Positions 1-6,108 of a stretch of 6,235 nucleotides of DNA are shown here, piece after piece. The notes under the pieces are model-generated. The model did not search any database and was not told the DNA's origin. It saw only the letters and a list, made by a program, of their open reading frames with translations. Location: positions 1 through 6,235 of the forward strand of contig JACQPO010000153.1 in NCBI GenBank assembly GCA_016207545.1, in the 5' to 3' direction. Position numbers and translations under genes: made by a program. Origin of the DNA: Methanobacteriota archaeon. Lineage in GTDB: Archaea > Thermoplasmatota > Thermoplasmata > RBG-16-68-12 > EA-27. How positions within the stretch are numbered: the first letter of the stretch is position 1; each line of letters begins with the position of its first letter.

Positions 1-2060
1 CCGGGGTGCGCCTGGAGCGCCGCGTCGAACACGACGAGCGCCTCCTCGTGGCGGCCGAGCTTGAGCAACGTCCGCCCCTTCCGCACGCCGTACGTCCCGT
101 TGTCGGGCTCGAGGTCCAGCGCGCGGTCGAACGCGTCCGCGGCCTCCTCCCATCGCTCGAGCCACGCGAGCGCGGCGCCGCGGGAGAACCAGACGCGCGC
201 GTCCCGCGCGTCGAGCGTGAGGGCCTGGTCGTAGGCGGCGACCGCCTCTTCGTATCGCTTCGCGCCCTCGAGCGCGAGCCCCTTCCCGAACCACGCCCGT
301 TTGTCGCTCGGCGCGAGGCCGAGGCACGACTCGTAGGCGGCGACCGCCTCCGGGTACCGGCCGACGTGTCCGAGGGCCGTGCCGAGGCCGTACCACGCGT
401 CCGCGTGTCCGGGATTCGCCTTCAGCGCGCGGTCGTACGAGGCGACCGCGTCGGAGAAGTGACCGAGCTTCGCCTGCACTTCGGCGCGGCGGAACCACGC
501 GTGCGCGTCCGCGGACCCCAGCTCCACCGCGCGGTCGTATGCGGCGAGCGCGTCCGTCCATTCCTCGAGCGCCTCGAGGGCGCCCGCGTGGTCGAGCCAT
601 GACGTGAGGTCCCGCGGGTCTTGGTGCAGGATCTCGCGCGTGACGCGGGCGAGGGGCTTCGGGTTCCCGAGCGCCTTCAGGCAATCGCGCTTTCCTCGAA
701 GTGCTTCGACGTCGTCGACGTCTACCGCCAGCGCGGCCTCGTACGCCTTCAGGCCGTGCTCCGGGTCGCCCTCCATGCGGAGCGCGAGGCCCTTGTCCTT
801 CAGCGCGCGTCCGTCCTTCTTGTCGAGCCTCAGGATCGCGTCGCTGACCGCGTTGAGGTCCGTCCACCGGCCGAGCGCCTTCACGAGCTCCGCCTTCGTC
901 CGGAGCGCCCTCACGTCCCCGGGCATGCGGGTCAGGTACGCGTCGACGGCCTCCACGGCGTCCGCCTTCCGGTCAAGGTGCACGAGCACCGTCGTGCGAT
1001 CGAGCATCGTCTCTAGGGTTCCGGGGTCCGCCGCCAAGAGCGCGTCGCACGCGCCGAGCGCGTCGTCCCACCGCTGGAGCGCGAGGAGGGATTTCTTGCG
1101 GCCCTCCAGCGCAGCGACGTCCGCAGGAGCGAGCTTCAGGACCGTTTCGAACGCGCGAACCGCATCCTCGTGGCGGCGGAGGTCCGCGAACGCACGTGCC
1201 TTCTCCCGCCACGCCTCCGCGTCCTCCCCGTCCCGCTCGATCGCCGCGTCGTAGCTCGCGACCGCCTCTTCGAGCTTGTCCATCGACCGGTAGATTGCGC
1301 CTCGCGTCCTCCATAGGGCGGGGTCGGAGTCGTCGACCTCGAGCGCCCGCTCCACGGACTGCAGCGCGCGGTCCGTCTGGTGGGCGGTCAGCAGGAGTTC
1401 CGCGCGGCCCCGCCACGCGTCGCGACGCGTCGGGTCGATCCGCAACACTTCGTCGTACGCGGTCAGCGCGTCCTCCGGCCGGTCGAGCGCGCGGAGCGCC
1501 TCCGCCTTCCGGTTCCACAGGTTCGGGTCGTGCGGGTACACGCGCAGGATCTTGTCGTACGTCTCGACGTCCTTCGGGTCGACCTGGAGCACGTGGGTCC
1601 ACGCGCGCACGGCGTCCTCGGCGTGCCCCGTGCCGTACAACACGTCGCCTTTGAAGCCCCAGGCCGCCTTTTGGGACCGGTCGAGGGACAGCGCGCGGTC
1701 GAAGCAGGCGAGCGCCTCGTCCGGCTTTCCCGCGTCCGCGAGCAGGAGGCCGCGGTAGTTCCACGCGTCCACGGTCCCCGCGTCGAGCGCGAGCGCCGCG
1801 TTCACCGCCCGTTCCGATTCCCCGGTGCGGCCCAGCTGGTACAGGGAGGCGCCGATCGTGGCGTACGCGGCGGCGAAATCCTCGCGGTGGCGGCCCGCGC
1901 CCGCGGCGTTCTGGTCCAACAGCGCGAGCGCCTTCAGGAATTCCCCCGCGGCCCGGCCGTCCGCGCCCCGCTCGAACAGCTGCCTTCCATGTTCCTCGAG
2001 CCGGCGGGCCCGGGCGAGGCCGCGAGCCTCCCGGTTAAACAAGGTGCGCAATGGTCCCAT
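1..2060 (-). CDS. Tandem tetratricopeptide-repeat (TPR) protein, C-terminus cut by window edge
   Basis: This frame stays open for 686 codons from ATG 2058-2060 to the left edge, so the protein is incomplete at its C-terminus. After about 60 helical, Arg/Glu/Ala-rich residues it consists of about 18 TPR units of 34 residues (63-164 and 179-686). Many units begin with a xAW signature and contain the A-x-x-x-(Y/F)-(D/E)-x-(A/V)-L pattern, often with DP at the repeat end; examples are EAVAAYDQAL and DALTAYDEVL. A 14-residue half unit (165-178) interrupts the array after the third repeat. Units around residues 315-484 are less canonical and several lack the Trp. I see no signal peptide, membrane segment or enzymatic domain, so a cytosolic protein-binding scaffold is the likely role; its partner is unknown. 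The start is the first ATG in frame after the TAA of the upstream acetyl-CoA synthetase gene, which lies in the same frame. It sits behind a purine-rich stretch and a TATA box. Third codon positions are overwhelmingly G/C, which supports coding. Confidence 0.93.
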   Translation of the reverse strand, partial: MGPLRTLFNREARGLARARRLEEHGRQLFERGADGRAAGEFLKALALLDQNAAGAGRHREDFAAAYATIGASLYQLGRTGESERAVNAALALDAGTVDAWNYRGLLLADAGKPDEALACFDRALSLDRSQKAAWGFKGDVLYGTGHAEDAVRAWTHVLQVDPKDVETYDKILRVYPHDPNLWNRKAEALRALDRPEDALTAYDEVLRIDPTRRDAWRGRAELLLTAHQTDRALQSVERALEVDDSDPALWRTRGAIYRSMDKLEEAVASYDAAIERDGEDAEAWREKARAFADLRRHEDAVRAFETVLKLAPADVAALEGRKKSLLALQRWDDALGACDALLAADPGTLETMLDRTTVLVHLDRKADAVEAVDAYLTRMPGDVRALRTKAELVKALGRWTDLNAVSDAILRLDKKDGRALKDKGLALRMEGDPEHGLKAYEAALAVDVDDVEALRGKRDCLKALGNPKPLARVTREILHQDPRDLTSWLDHAGALEALEEWTDALAAYDRAVELGSADAHAWFRRAEVQAKLGHFSDAVASYDRALKANPGHADAWYGLGTALGHVGRYPEAVAAYESCLGLAPSDKRAWFGKGLALEGAKRYEEAVAAYDQALTLDARDARVWFSRGAALAWLERWEEAADAFDRALDLEPDNGTYGVRKGRTLLKLGRHEEALVVFDAALQAHP
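229..350. repeat. Exact 20-bp direct repeat, 102 bp apart, within the TPR array
   Basis: The 20-mer tcgtaggcggcgaccgcctc occurs at 229-248 and again at 331-350, exactly 102 bp (34 codons) apart. It encodes the EAVAAY core of two adjacent TPR units. Degenerate copies of the same stretch recur at multiples of 102 bp elsewhere in the gene. This is the nucleotide trace of internal duplication in a repeat-protein gene, not an independent repeat element. Confidence 0.85.
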
Positions 2061-2104
2061 CCCTGCGTCCCATCCCTTGGTAGGCGGCCGTAGCCGGCTC
2101 AGCC

Positions 2105-2115
2105 AATTTATAACC
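2105..2115 (-). promoter_or_regulatory. TATA box of the TPR gene
   Basis: On the minus strand this reads GGTTATAAATT, an archaeal TATA box in an otherwise G+C-rich 72-bp gap between the acetyl-CoA synthetase stop (2133) and the TPR start (2060). Archaeal TATA boxes lie about 26 bp before the transcription start, so RNA would begin near 2083 and leave a leader of roughly 23 nt. The leader contains AAGGGATGGG, a weak ribosome-binding candidate. This suggests the TPR gene is transcribed independently of the gene upstream. Confidence 0.6.
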
Positions 2116-2132
2116 TTCGGTGGGACGCGGCG

Positions 2133-4094
2133 TTACGCGTCGCGGCCCTCGACCGTCGCCAACCAGCGGCGCACTTCCTCGACCGCGCCCGGGTCCTCGA
2201 GCGTCGTCGTGTCCCCGATGTCCTGACCCGAGACGAGCGCGCGCATCACGCGACGCATAATCTTCCCGCTCCGCGTCTTCGGGAGGCGGTCGCAGATGTA
2301 CACGTCCTCCGGCGTCGCGATCGCGCCGATCTCGCGCCGCACGTGGTCTTTCAGATTCGCCTCGAGGAACTCCGACGCCTCCTCGCCGCGCTTGAGGACG
2401 ACGTACGCGACGCACACCTGTCCCTTCACCTCGTGCGGGCGGCCGACGACCGCGGCCTCCGCGACCTTCGGGTGACTGACCAACGCGGACTCGAGCTCCA
2501 TCGTCCCGATCCGATGCCCCGCGCAGTTGATCACGTCGTCGATCCGGCCCATGAGCCAGAAGTATCCGTCCTCGTCGACCCGCGCGCCGTCGCCCGTGAA
2601 GTACCGGCCCGGGACGCGCGACCAGTACACCTGCGTGTACCGCTCCGGGTCCCCGTACAACGTCTGGAGCATCGCGGGCCACGGGCGCGTGATCACGAGG
2701 GAGCCGCCCTTGTTTGGCGGCACCGGGTTCCCCGCGTCGTCGACGATCGCCGCGCTGACCCCGGGGAACGGGCGGGTCGCGGAGCCGGGCTTCAGGGTCG
2801 TGAGCCCCGGGAGGGGCGTGATGAGGATCATCCCGGTCTCCGTCTGCCACCACGTGTCCACGACCGGGCACCGGCCGCCGCCGATGGCCCTGTGGTACCA
2901 CCGCCACGCTTCCGGGTTGATCGGCTCGCCCACGGTCCCGAGGAGGCGCAGGGACGCGAGGTCATGCTTCGCCGGCCACTCGTCCCCCGCGCGCATGAAC
3001 GCGCGGATCGCGGTCGGCGCCGTGTACAGGATCGTGATCCCGTGCCGCTCGATGATCGACCACCATCGGTCCGGTTGCGGGTGGTCCGGCGCGCCCTCGT
3101 ACATGAAGACGGTCGCGCCGTTCGCAAGGGGGCCGTACACGACGTACGAGTGGCCCGTGACCCAGCCGATGTCCGCGGTGCACCAGAACAGGTCCTCGTC
3201 GCGCAGGTCGAACACGTGTTTCGCGGTCGTCGCGACCCCCACGAGGTACCCGCCCGTGCCGTGCACGACGCCCTTCGGCTTCCCCGTCGTGCCCGACGTG
3301 TACAGGATGAAGAGCGGGTCCGTCGCGTCCATCGGCTCCGGGTCGCACCACGCGTCGGCCATCGCCATCGCCTCGTGCCACCACACGTCCCGCGCGGCGT
3401 GCATCGGGACGTCGACGTTCGCACGGCGGTAGACGACGACGTGCTTCACGATTGGCACGTCCGCGATCGCCTCGTCGACGGTCCGCTTCAGGGGCACGAG
3501 GTTCCCCCGCCGGTATCCCGCATCCGCGGTCACGATGACCGCCGAGTCCGCGTCCTCGACACGGTCCCGGATCGACTTCGCGCTGAAGCCGCCAAAGATC
3601 ACGCTGTGGATCGCCCCGATGCGGGCGCACGCGAGGATCGCGATCGGCAACTCGGGAATCATCGGCATGTACATCGTCACCCGGTCCCCGGGTTTCACCC
3701 CCAACGCCTTCAGCACGTTCGCGAACCGCATGACTTCCCGCCACAGCCGGTCGTACGTCAGCGTCTGCGTCTCTCCGGGCTCGCCCTCCCAGACGAGGGC
3801 GGCCTTGTGGCGTCGGTTCGACCGTACATGGCGGTCGAGGCAATTGTAAGACGCGTTGATCTTCCCACCGACGAACCACCTCGCGAACGGCGGGTCCCAG
3901 TCGAGCACGCGGTCCCACCGACGGAACCAGTGGAGCCGCTCCGCCTGCTTCGCCCAGAACGCGTCCGGGTCTTCGGCCGCCGCGACGTACACGCGGTCGT
4001 CCCGCCAGGACGCATGGCGCCGGAACCACTCTGGCGGCGGGTGCCGCTCGTTCTCCCGCAGCAGGTTGTCGATCGTCGCGCCGGGGACGACCAC
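2133..4094 (-). CDS. acs: Acetyl-CoA synthetase, AMP-forming
   Basis: The enzyme makes acetyl-CoA from acetate, ATP and CoA through acetyl-AMP, releasing AMP and PPi in the cytosol. At 653 aa it has the usual full length. An N-terminal Acs-type region (about 40-100, with NCLDRH at 84-89) precedes the large adenylate-forming domain. Visible motifs are the ATP loop [11 protein letters not shown] (265-275), [11 protein letters not shown] (387-397), WWQTETG (415-421) and YFTGDG (498-503). The hinge region is [16 protein letters not shown] (516-531). The C-terminal [11 protein letters not shown] (605-615) holds catalytic Lys611, the lysine that is reversibly acylated in many relatives. In Salmonella Acs numbering (from memory; offset of two) the acetate-pocket residues Val310, Thr311, Val386 and Trp414 match V312, T313, V388 and W416. 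This favours acetate over bulkier acids. The GTG start at 4092-4094 lies 25 nt from a TATA-like box, suggesting a leaderless mRNA. The gene ends 72 nt before the TPR gene. Confidence 0.97.
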   Translation of the reverse strand: MVVPGATIDNLLRENERHPPPEWFRRHASWRDDRVYVAAAEDPDAFWAKQAERLHWFRRWDRVLDWDPPFARWFVGGKINASYNCLDRHVRSNRRHKAALVWEGEPGETQTLTYDRLWREVMRFANVLKALGVKPGDRVTMYMPMIPELPIAILACARIGAIHSVIFGGFSAKSIRDRVEDADSAVIVTADAGYRRGNLVPLKRTVDEAIADVPIVKHVVVYRRANVDVPMHAARDVWWHEAMAMADAWCDPEPMDATDPLFILYTSGTTGKPKGVVHGTGGYLVGVATTAKHVFDLRDEDLFWCTADIGWVTGHSYVVYGPLANGATVFMYEGAPDHPQPDRWWSIIERHGITILYTAPTAIRAFMRAGDEWPAKHDLASLRLLGTVGEPINPEAWRWYHRAIGGGRCPVVDTWWQTETGMILITPLPGLTTLKPGSATRPFPGVSAAIVDDAGNPVPPNKGGSLVITRPWPAMLQTLYGDPERYTQVYWSRVPGRYFTGDGARVDEDGYFWLMGRIDDVINCAGHRIGTMELESALVSHPKVAEAAVVGRPHEVKGQVCVAYVVLKRGEEASEFLEANLKDHVRREIGAIATPEDVYICDRLPKTRSGKIMRRVMRALVSGQDIGDTTTLEDPGAVEEVRRWLATVEGRDA

Positions 4095-4115
4095 ACGCTC
4101 GAATCGGTTGGCAGG

Positions 4116-4122
4116 TATTTTA
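4116..4122 (-). promoter_or_regulatory. TATA box of acs (leaderless promoter)
   Basis: The minus strand reads CCCTAAAATACC, with TAAAATA at the given positions. The box centre is 25 nt from the first base of the acs GTG codon at 4094. That is the usual distance from an archaeal TATA box to the transcription start, so the mRNA should begin at or within a base or two of the start codon. Consistently, no Shine-Dalgarno sequence is visible in front of the GTG. Confidence 0.6.
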
Positions 4123-4146
4123 GGGCCACCGAGGCCAGCTGCGGAC

Positions 4147-4186
4147 CCTATTTTCGCCCCTGCAAACCACGGGACAAGCCTTATGG
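4147..4186 (+). promoter_or_regulatory. Candidate promoter region of the GTPase gene
   Basis: Two AT-containing stretches could serve as TATA boxes on the plus strand: cctattttcg at 4147-4156 and aagccttatgg at 4176-4186. The first would place the RNA start near 4177, leaving a leader that includes the GGAGG site. The second would start RNA near 4209, on top of that site, so the first fits better. Neither is a strong match. The region is shared with the divergent acs promoter. Confidence 0.3.
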
Positions 4187-4207
4187 CTTCCCGACGCGCG
4201 TGGAAAA

Positions 4208-4216
4208 GGAGGCGGG
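4208..4216 (+). promoter_or_regulatory. Shine-Dalgarno site of the GTPase gene
   Basis: GGAGGCGGG begins 15 nt before the GTG at 4223, leaving about 10 nt between the GGAGG core and the start codon. It fixes the start at this GTG, which also places the P-loop at the expected distance from the N-terminus of a Ras-like protein. Confidence 0.7.
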
Positions 4217-4222
4217 AGAAAC

Positions 4223-5116
4223 GTGGCCAGCTATAAGAAAAAGGTCGTCGTCCTCGGCGACGGCGCCGTCGGGAAAACGTCCTTGGTCCGCCGATTCGTG
4301 ATCGACGAGTTCTCGGACGAATACATCACGACGATCGGTGCGAAGGCGACGAAGAAGGACATCACCGTCGAGGTCGACGGGCAGGGGTCCGACGTATCCA
4401 TCATCCTGTGGGACGTCCTCGGTCAGAAGGGGTACTCGGAGGTCCAAGCGGGTGCCTTGCAACAGGCGAAGGGCGTGGTCGTCGTCTATGACGTTTCGAG
4501 ACCGGAGACACACGACTCCCTCGAACACTACTGGATCCCCCGCGTGTGGCGCTTGGTCGGACGGATCCCCGCGGTGATCTTCGCGAACAAAGTCGACCTC
4601 CTCGCCGAGCCCGCGCTCGAGGCGGCGAGCTTGGAGGTGATGTGTCGCCGGTACGGTTGCAACGGGTACGTGACGAGCGCCAAGACGGGGGAAAACGTGG
4701 AGGCGGCGTTCCGCGCCCTGGGGGAGGCGATGGTCCTCGCGGGGGAGGCGCGGCCCGCGCAGACGAGCGTCGTCCTGCTTCCGAGGGAGCCCGAGGACTA
4801 CGGGCTCGTGGCGGTCGCGGACTGGATCATCGCCGACTTCTGCCAGGAGTTCGGGGACCTCGAGGATGCGATGCCCATCGTGAGGGACCGGTTCGCGCGG
4901 GCGGGTGTCGACGTACGGCGGCCGACGAGGGAGACCCTCACGAGGGCCGTCGAGTACCTCGCCGAGGTCGAGCGTGGGTTCCAGCCCGAGGAGCGGATTG
5001 CCGAGAACCGGGATCGGCGCCTCGTGTGGGTGAATGGGCGGACGGGGGATGGAGTCCCCGGTCTCGAGACGGATGTCGCGACGAGTCCTACGGAGCGGAA
5101 ACCGGACTCCGACTGA
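4223..5116 (+). CDS. Rab/Ras-like small GTPase with C-terminal extension
   Basis: This 297-aa protein carries a complete Ras-superfamily G domain in residues 1-170. The motifs are: G1 P-loop GDGAVGKTS (12-20); switch-I Thr in TTIGA (36-40); G3 WDVLGQKGY (63-71) with the catalytic-type Gln68; G4 ANKVD (121-125); and G5 TSAKTGENV (151-159). All residues needed to bind and hydrolyse GTP are present, so it should act as a cytosolic molecular switch. Gly14, equivalent to Ras Gly12, is retained. Residues 171-297 are extra: [17 protein letters not shown] at 194-210 starts a predicted helical, acidic region up to about 265, followed by a polar tail ending PDSD. No C-terminal cysteine for prenylation and no membrane segment is present. 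I do not recognise the C-terminal region. The start is the GTG behind GGAGGCGGG. The gene is divergent from acs, and its activators and effectors are unknown. Confidence 0.93.
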   Translation: MASYKKKVVVLGDGAVGKTSLVRRFVIDEFSDEYITTIGAKATKKDITVEVDGQGSDVSIILWDVLGQKGYSEVQAGALQQAKGVVVVYDVSRPETHDSLEHYWIPRVWRLVGRIPAVIFANKVDLLAEPALEAASLEVMCRRYGCNGYVTSAKTGENVEAAFRALGEAMVLAGEARPAQTSVVLLPREPEDYGLVAVADWIIADFCQEFGDLEDAMPIVRDRFARAGVDVRRPTRETLTRAVEYLAEVERGFQPEERIAENRDRRLVWVNGRTGDGVPGLETDVATSPTERKPDSD

Positions 5117-5465
5117 GGGGGCGCCCGGTCAGGGCTGGCGGAAGGCAACGTACCGAGTCGGGCGAACCCTCGTCCAGGTCCGCGCTGCAGACGCCAAGCT
5201 GCGACGACCGAGTCCGAGTCGCCCCGATTCCGGAACGTCCTTGCAAGCTTGGTTGGCCGGCCATGTCCTCCCAGTCCCTACGGTCTTCGGCGGTCGGGAA
5301 AGTCGTGGCGAGGCATTTCATATGGGATTGGTGCAAGATGCCGGGAGTGAGGAAGGACGGTCCGTCATGAAGGCATCGGGGAACGGCGCGCGAGCGGGTG
5401 TGCGTGCGCCTGTACCGGCAATCGTGTCACGCGGCGCGAGGGGCCCTCGGCGCACTTCGGGCGAG
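5117..5465. other. Intergenic stretch without a supported gene
   Basis: I find no convincing coding region here between the GTPase stop and tRNA-Gly. Short open frames exist in both directions but lack ribosome-binding sites and show no G/C third-position bias. The most AT-rich point is catttcatatggg (5314-5326), which could be a weak TATA box on either strand. At 5434-5453 a G+C-rich imperfect hairpin (gcgcgagg, then ctcggcgc, one bulged base) lies 12 bp beyond the tRNA 3' end. It might help end or process the tRNA transcript, but no T-run follows it. I looked for SRP RNA and RNase P RNA signatures and saw none. Confidence 0.5.
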
Positions 5466-5539
5466 TGCAGGCGGCGGGATTCGAACCCGCGCATCAGGCT
5501 TGGAAGGCCTGTATCCTGACCAGGCTAGATGACGCCTGC
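5466..5539 (-). tRNA. tRNA-Gly, anticodon UCC
   Basis: The minus strand folds into a complete cloverleaf. The acceptor stem GCAGGCG (5539-5533) pairs with CGCCTGC (5473-5467). The D-arm is ATCT/GGAT with loop AGCCTGGTCA. The anticodon arm CAGGC-CTTCCAA-GCCTG has anticodon TCC at 5504-5502, which reads GGA codons. A 4-nt variable loop is followed by the T-arm GCGGG-TTCGAAT-CCCGC (5490-5474). The discriminator is A at 5466 and CCA is not encoded, so CCA must be added after transcription. Discriminator A and the TCTAGCCTGG-type D-arm are typical of archaeal tRNA-Gly. There is no intron. Confidence 0.97.
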
Positions 5540-5565
5540 GCGGCGCGAGGAACACGGGGTCTCGT

Positions 5566-5571
5566 CTTTAA
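5566..5571 (-). promoter_or_regulatory. TATA-like box of tRNA-Gly
   Basis: TTAAAG on the minus strand, within acgttaaagacg, is centred about 29 bp upstream of the first tRNA base (5539). This predicts a transcript starting about 3 nt before the mature 5' end. It lies between that end and the hairpin/T-run at 5584-5622, so the tRNA appears to be its own transcription unit. Confidence 0.45.
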
Positions 5572-5583
5572 CGTTCGGGACAG

Positions 5584-5622
5584 AAAAAGGGGATAGGCGG
5601 AGTCGGAGGTCTCGCGCCTATC
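5584..5622 (-). terminator. Hairpin followed by T5, end of the small minus-strand unit
   Basis: On the minus strand GATAGGCG (5622-5615) pairs perfectly with CGCCTATC (5599-5592) around a 15-nt loop. CCC and TTTTT (5588-5584) follow at once. Archaeal RNA polymerase mainly needs the U-tract, and a stem in front strengthens the case. The TAG stop of the 81-codon frame (5620-5618) lies within the first arm. The element separates the small unit from the tRNA-Gly promoter. Confidence 0.55.
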
Positions 5623-5863
5623 GGGATGGGATTTTGGGAGCCAGCGCGGTTCCGCCCGTTTCTCTCAGGACGGGCTCGACGTCGCTCGACTCGTCCCATG
5701 CGCTTGCGAGGCGCCCTCGCAGGTCGTAGAGGGGACTCACGGTGTCACTGTGCCGCGCAACGGGGTGGAACCCCACACCCCTTGCCCGCGTCCGCGGGCG
5801 GTTGTGGGACCCATTCTGACTCGACGCCGAGCGCCACACGCTGAATGGGTCTTCACGAGGCAT
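5618..5863 (-). CDS. Hypothetical 81-aa protein (uncertain)
   Basis: This frame starts at ATG 5863-5861, 5 nt after an AAGGAGGG Shine-Dalgarno sequence (5876-5869), the strongest ribosome site in the window. It starts 24 nt after the stop of the 34-codon frame, as in an operon, and its TAG lies inside the hairpin of a terminator-like element. The product is basic at its N-terminal half and polar, with no membrane segment, cysteine or motif I recognise. Against coding: about a quarter of third positions are A or T, more than in the long genes here, and the region has strong inverted repeats. It could instead be a structured RNA. Confidence 0.38.
   Translation of the reverse strand: MPREDPFSVWRSASSQNGSHNRPRTRARGVGFHPVARHSDTVSPLYDLRGRLASAWDESSDVEPVLRETGGTALAPKIPSR
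5762..5851 (-). other. Cluster of inverted repeats, possible structured RNA
   Basis: Adjacent perfect stems are visible. One is gacccattc (5808-5816) with gaatgggtc (5843-5851), 9 bp. A second is cccaca (5772-5777) with tgtggg (5803-5808), 6 bp, enclosing a third, gcccgcg (5784-5790) with cgcgggc (5793-5799), 7 bp. A small ggggt/acccc hairpin (5762-5766/5770-5774) competes with the second stem. All fall inside the 81-codon frame. Either the mRNA is structured here or the segment is a non-coding RNA; base composition alone could produce some of these stems. Confidence 0.35.
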
Positions 5864-5868
5864 TATGT

Positions 5869-5876
5869 CCCTCCTT
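5869..5876 (-). promoter_or_regulatory. Strong Shine-Dalgarno sequence of the 81-codon frame
   Basis: AAGGAGGG on the minus strand, followed by ACATA and then ATG, matches the core complementary to the 16S rRNA 3' end at good spacing. It is the main argument that the downstream frame is translated. Confidence 0.5.
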
Positions 5877-5887
5877 CCGGAGAGCCG

Positions 5888-5992
5888 TTAATCGTCATCG
5901 TCGAGTTCCTCGTCGAACTCGACGGGGCACCCGTAGGCCTCGTACACCTCTTCCCAGCCGCACGGGTCCGGTTCCCTTGCGATTGCGATCAT
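5888..5992 (-). CDS. Very acidic 34-aa small protein (uncertain)
   Basis: The frame runs from ATG 5992-5990 to TAA 5890-5888. An in-frame TAG directly before the ATG (5995-5993) rules out a longer version. The product has two cysteines (Cys11, Cys22) within PCGWEEVYEAYGCP and ends EFDEELDDDD. About 14 of 34 residues are Asp or Glu, far from random translation of G+C-rich DNA, which yields Arg/Ala/Pro. A TATA-like box (6025-6033) lies upstream, with a partial GAGG site before the ATG. The 81-codon frame follows after 24 nt. Cytosolic; function unknown. I do not recognise the family, and the short length limits confidence. Confidence 0.5.
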   Translation of the reverse strand: MIAIAREPDPCGWEEVYEAYGCPVEFDEELDDDD

Positions 5993-6024
5993 CTACGTCC
6001 TCGGGAGGCCGCATGGCCCCCAAC

Positions 6025-6033
6025 GGTATAGCC
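6025..6033 (-). promoter_or_regulatory. TATA-like box of the small minus-strand unit
   Basis: GGCTATACC on the minus strand is centred at 6029 and would start RNA near 6003, about 11 nt before the ATG at 5992. It is short and G+C-flanked, so it is only a moderate match. Confidence 0.4.
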
Positions 6034-6108
6034 GTGAGTCGGGGGGAGGTGCGCGAAACTACTCGGCGGGGGCCGGGTCAGGGGCCCACAGAAGGGCGAA
6101 AGTGTGAA

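Noticed and set aside
6..602. Plus-strand open frames opposite the TPR gene (also 604-1254, 621-1016, 1380-2093)
   Set aside because: They are antisense to a frame with clear 34-residue TPR periodicity and have Arg/Ser/Ala-rich low-complexity translations.
973..1764. 263-codon minus-strand frame within the TPR gene
   Set aside because: It is the same strand in another frame; its product is Arg/Gly/Pro-rich with no motif, while the TPR frame through the same DNA is uninterrupted.
2343..4301. 652-codon open frame on the plus strand opposite acs
   Set aside because: It is antisense to a motif-perfect acetyl-CoA synthetase and its translation is Arg/Val/His/Asp-rich without any domain. It is a by-product of G/C third positions.
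5117..5160. Possible SRP RNA helix-8 motif (gtcagggctggcggaaggcaac)
   Set aside because: It superficially resembles the SRP motif but lacks the conserved GGAAGC...AGCAG core, and no long terminal helix is visible.
5088..5336. 82-codon minus-strand frame between the GTPase and tRNA-Gly
   Set aside because: It begins at TTG without a ribosome site, overlaps the GTPase 3' end, and shows no coding bias.
4546..5370. 274-codon plus-strand frame overlapping the GTPase 3' half
   Set aside because: It is out of frame with the GTPase, Gly/Arg-rich, and carries no ribosome-binding site or motif.
5466..5539. tRNA-Gly as an integration site for a mobile element
   Set aside because: I found no second copy of the tRNA 3' end and no integrase or phage-like gene in the window.
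5750..6031. 93-codon plus-strand frame beginning at GTG
   Set aside because: Its hydrophobic run is the mirror image of the acidic tail of the minus-strand 34-codon frame. It has no Shine-Dalgarno and no matching promoter.
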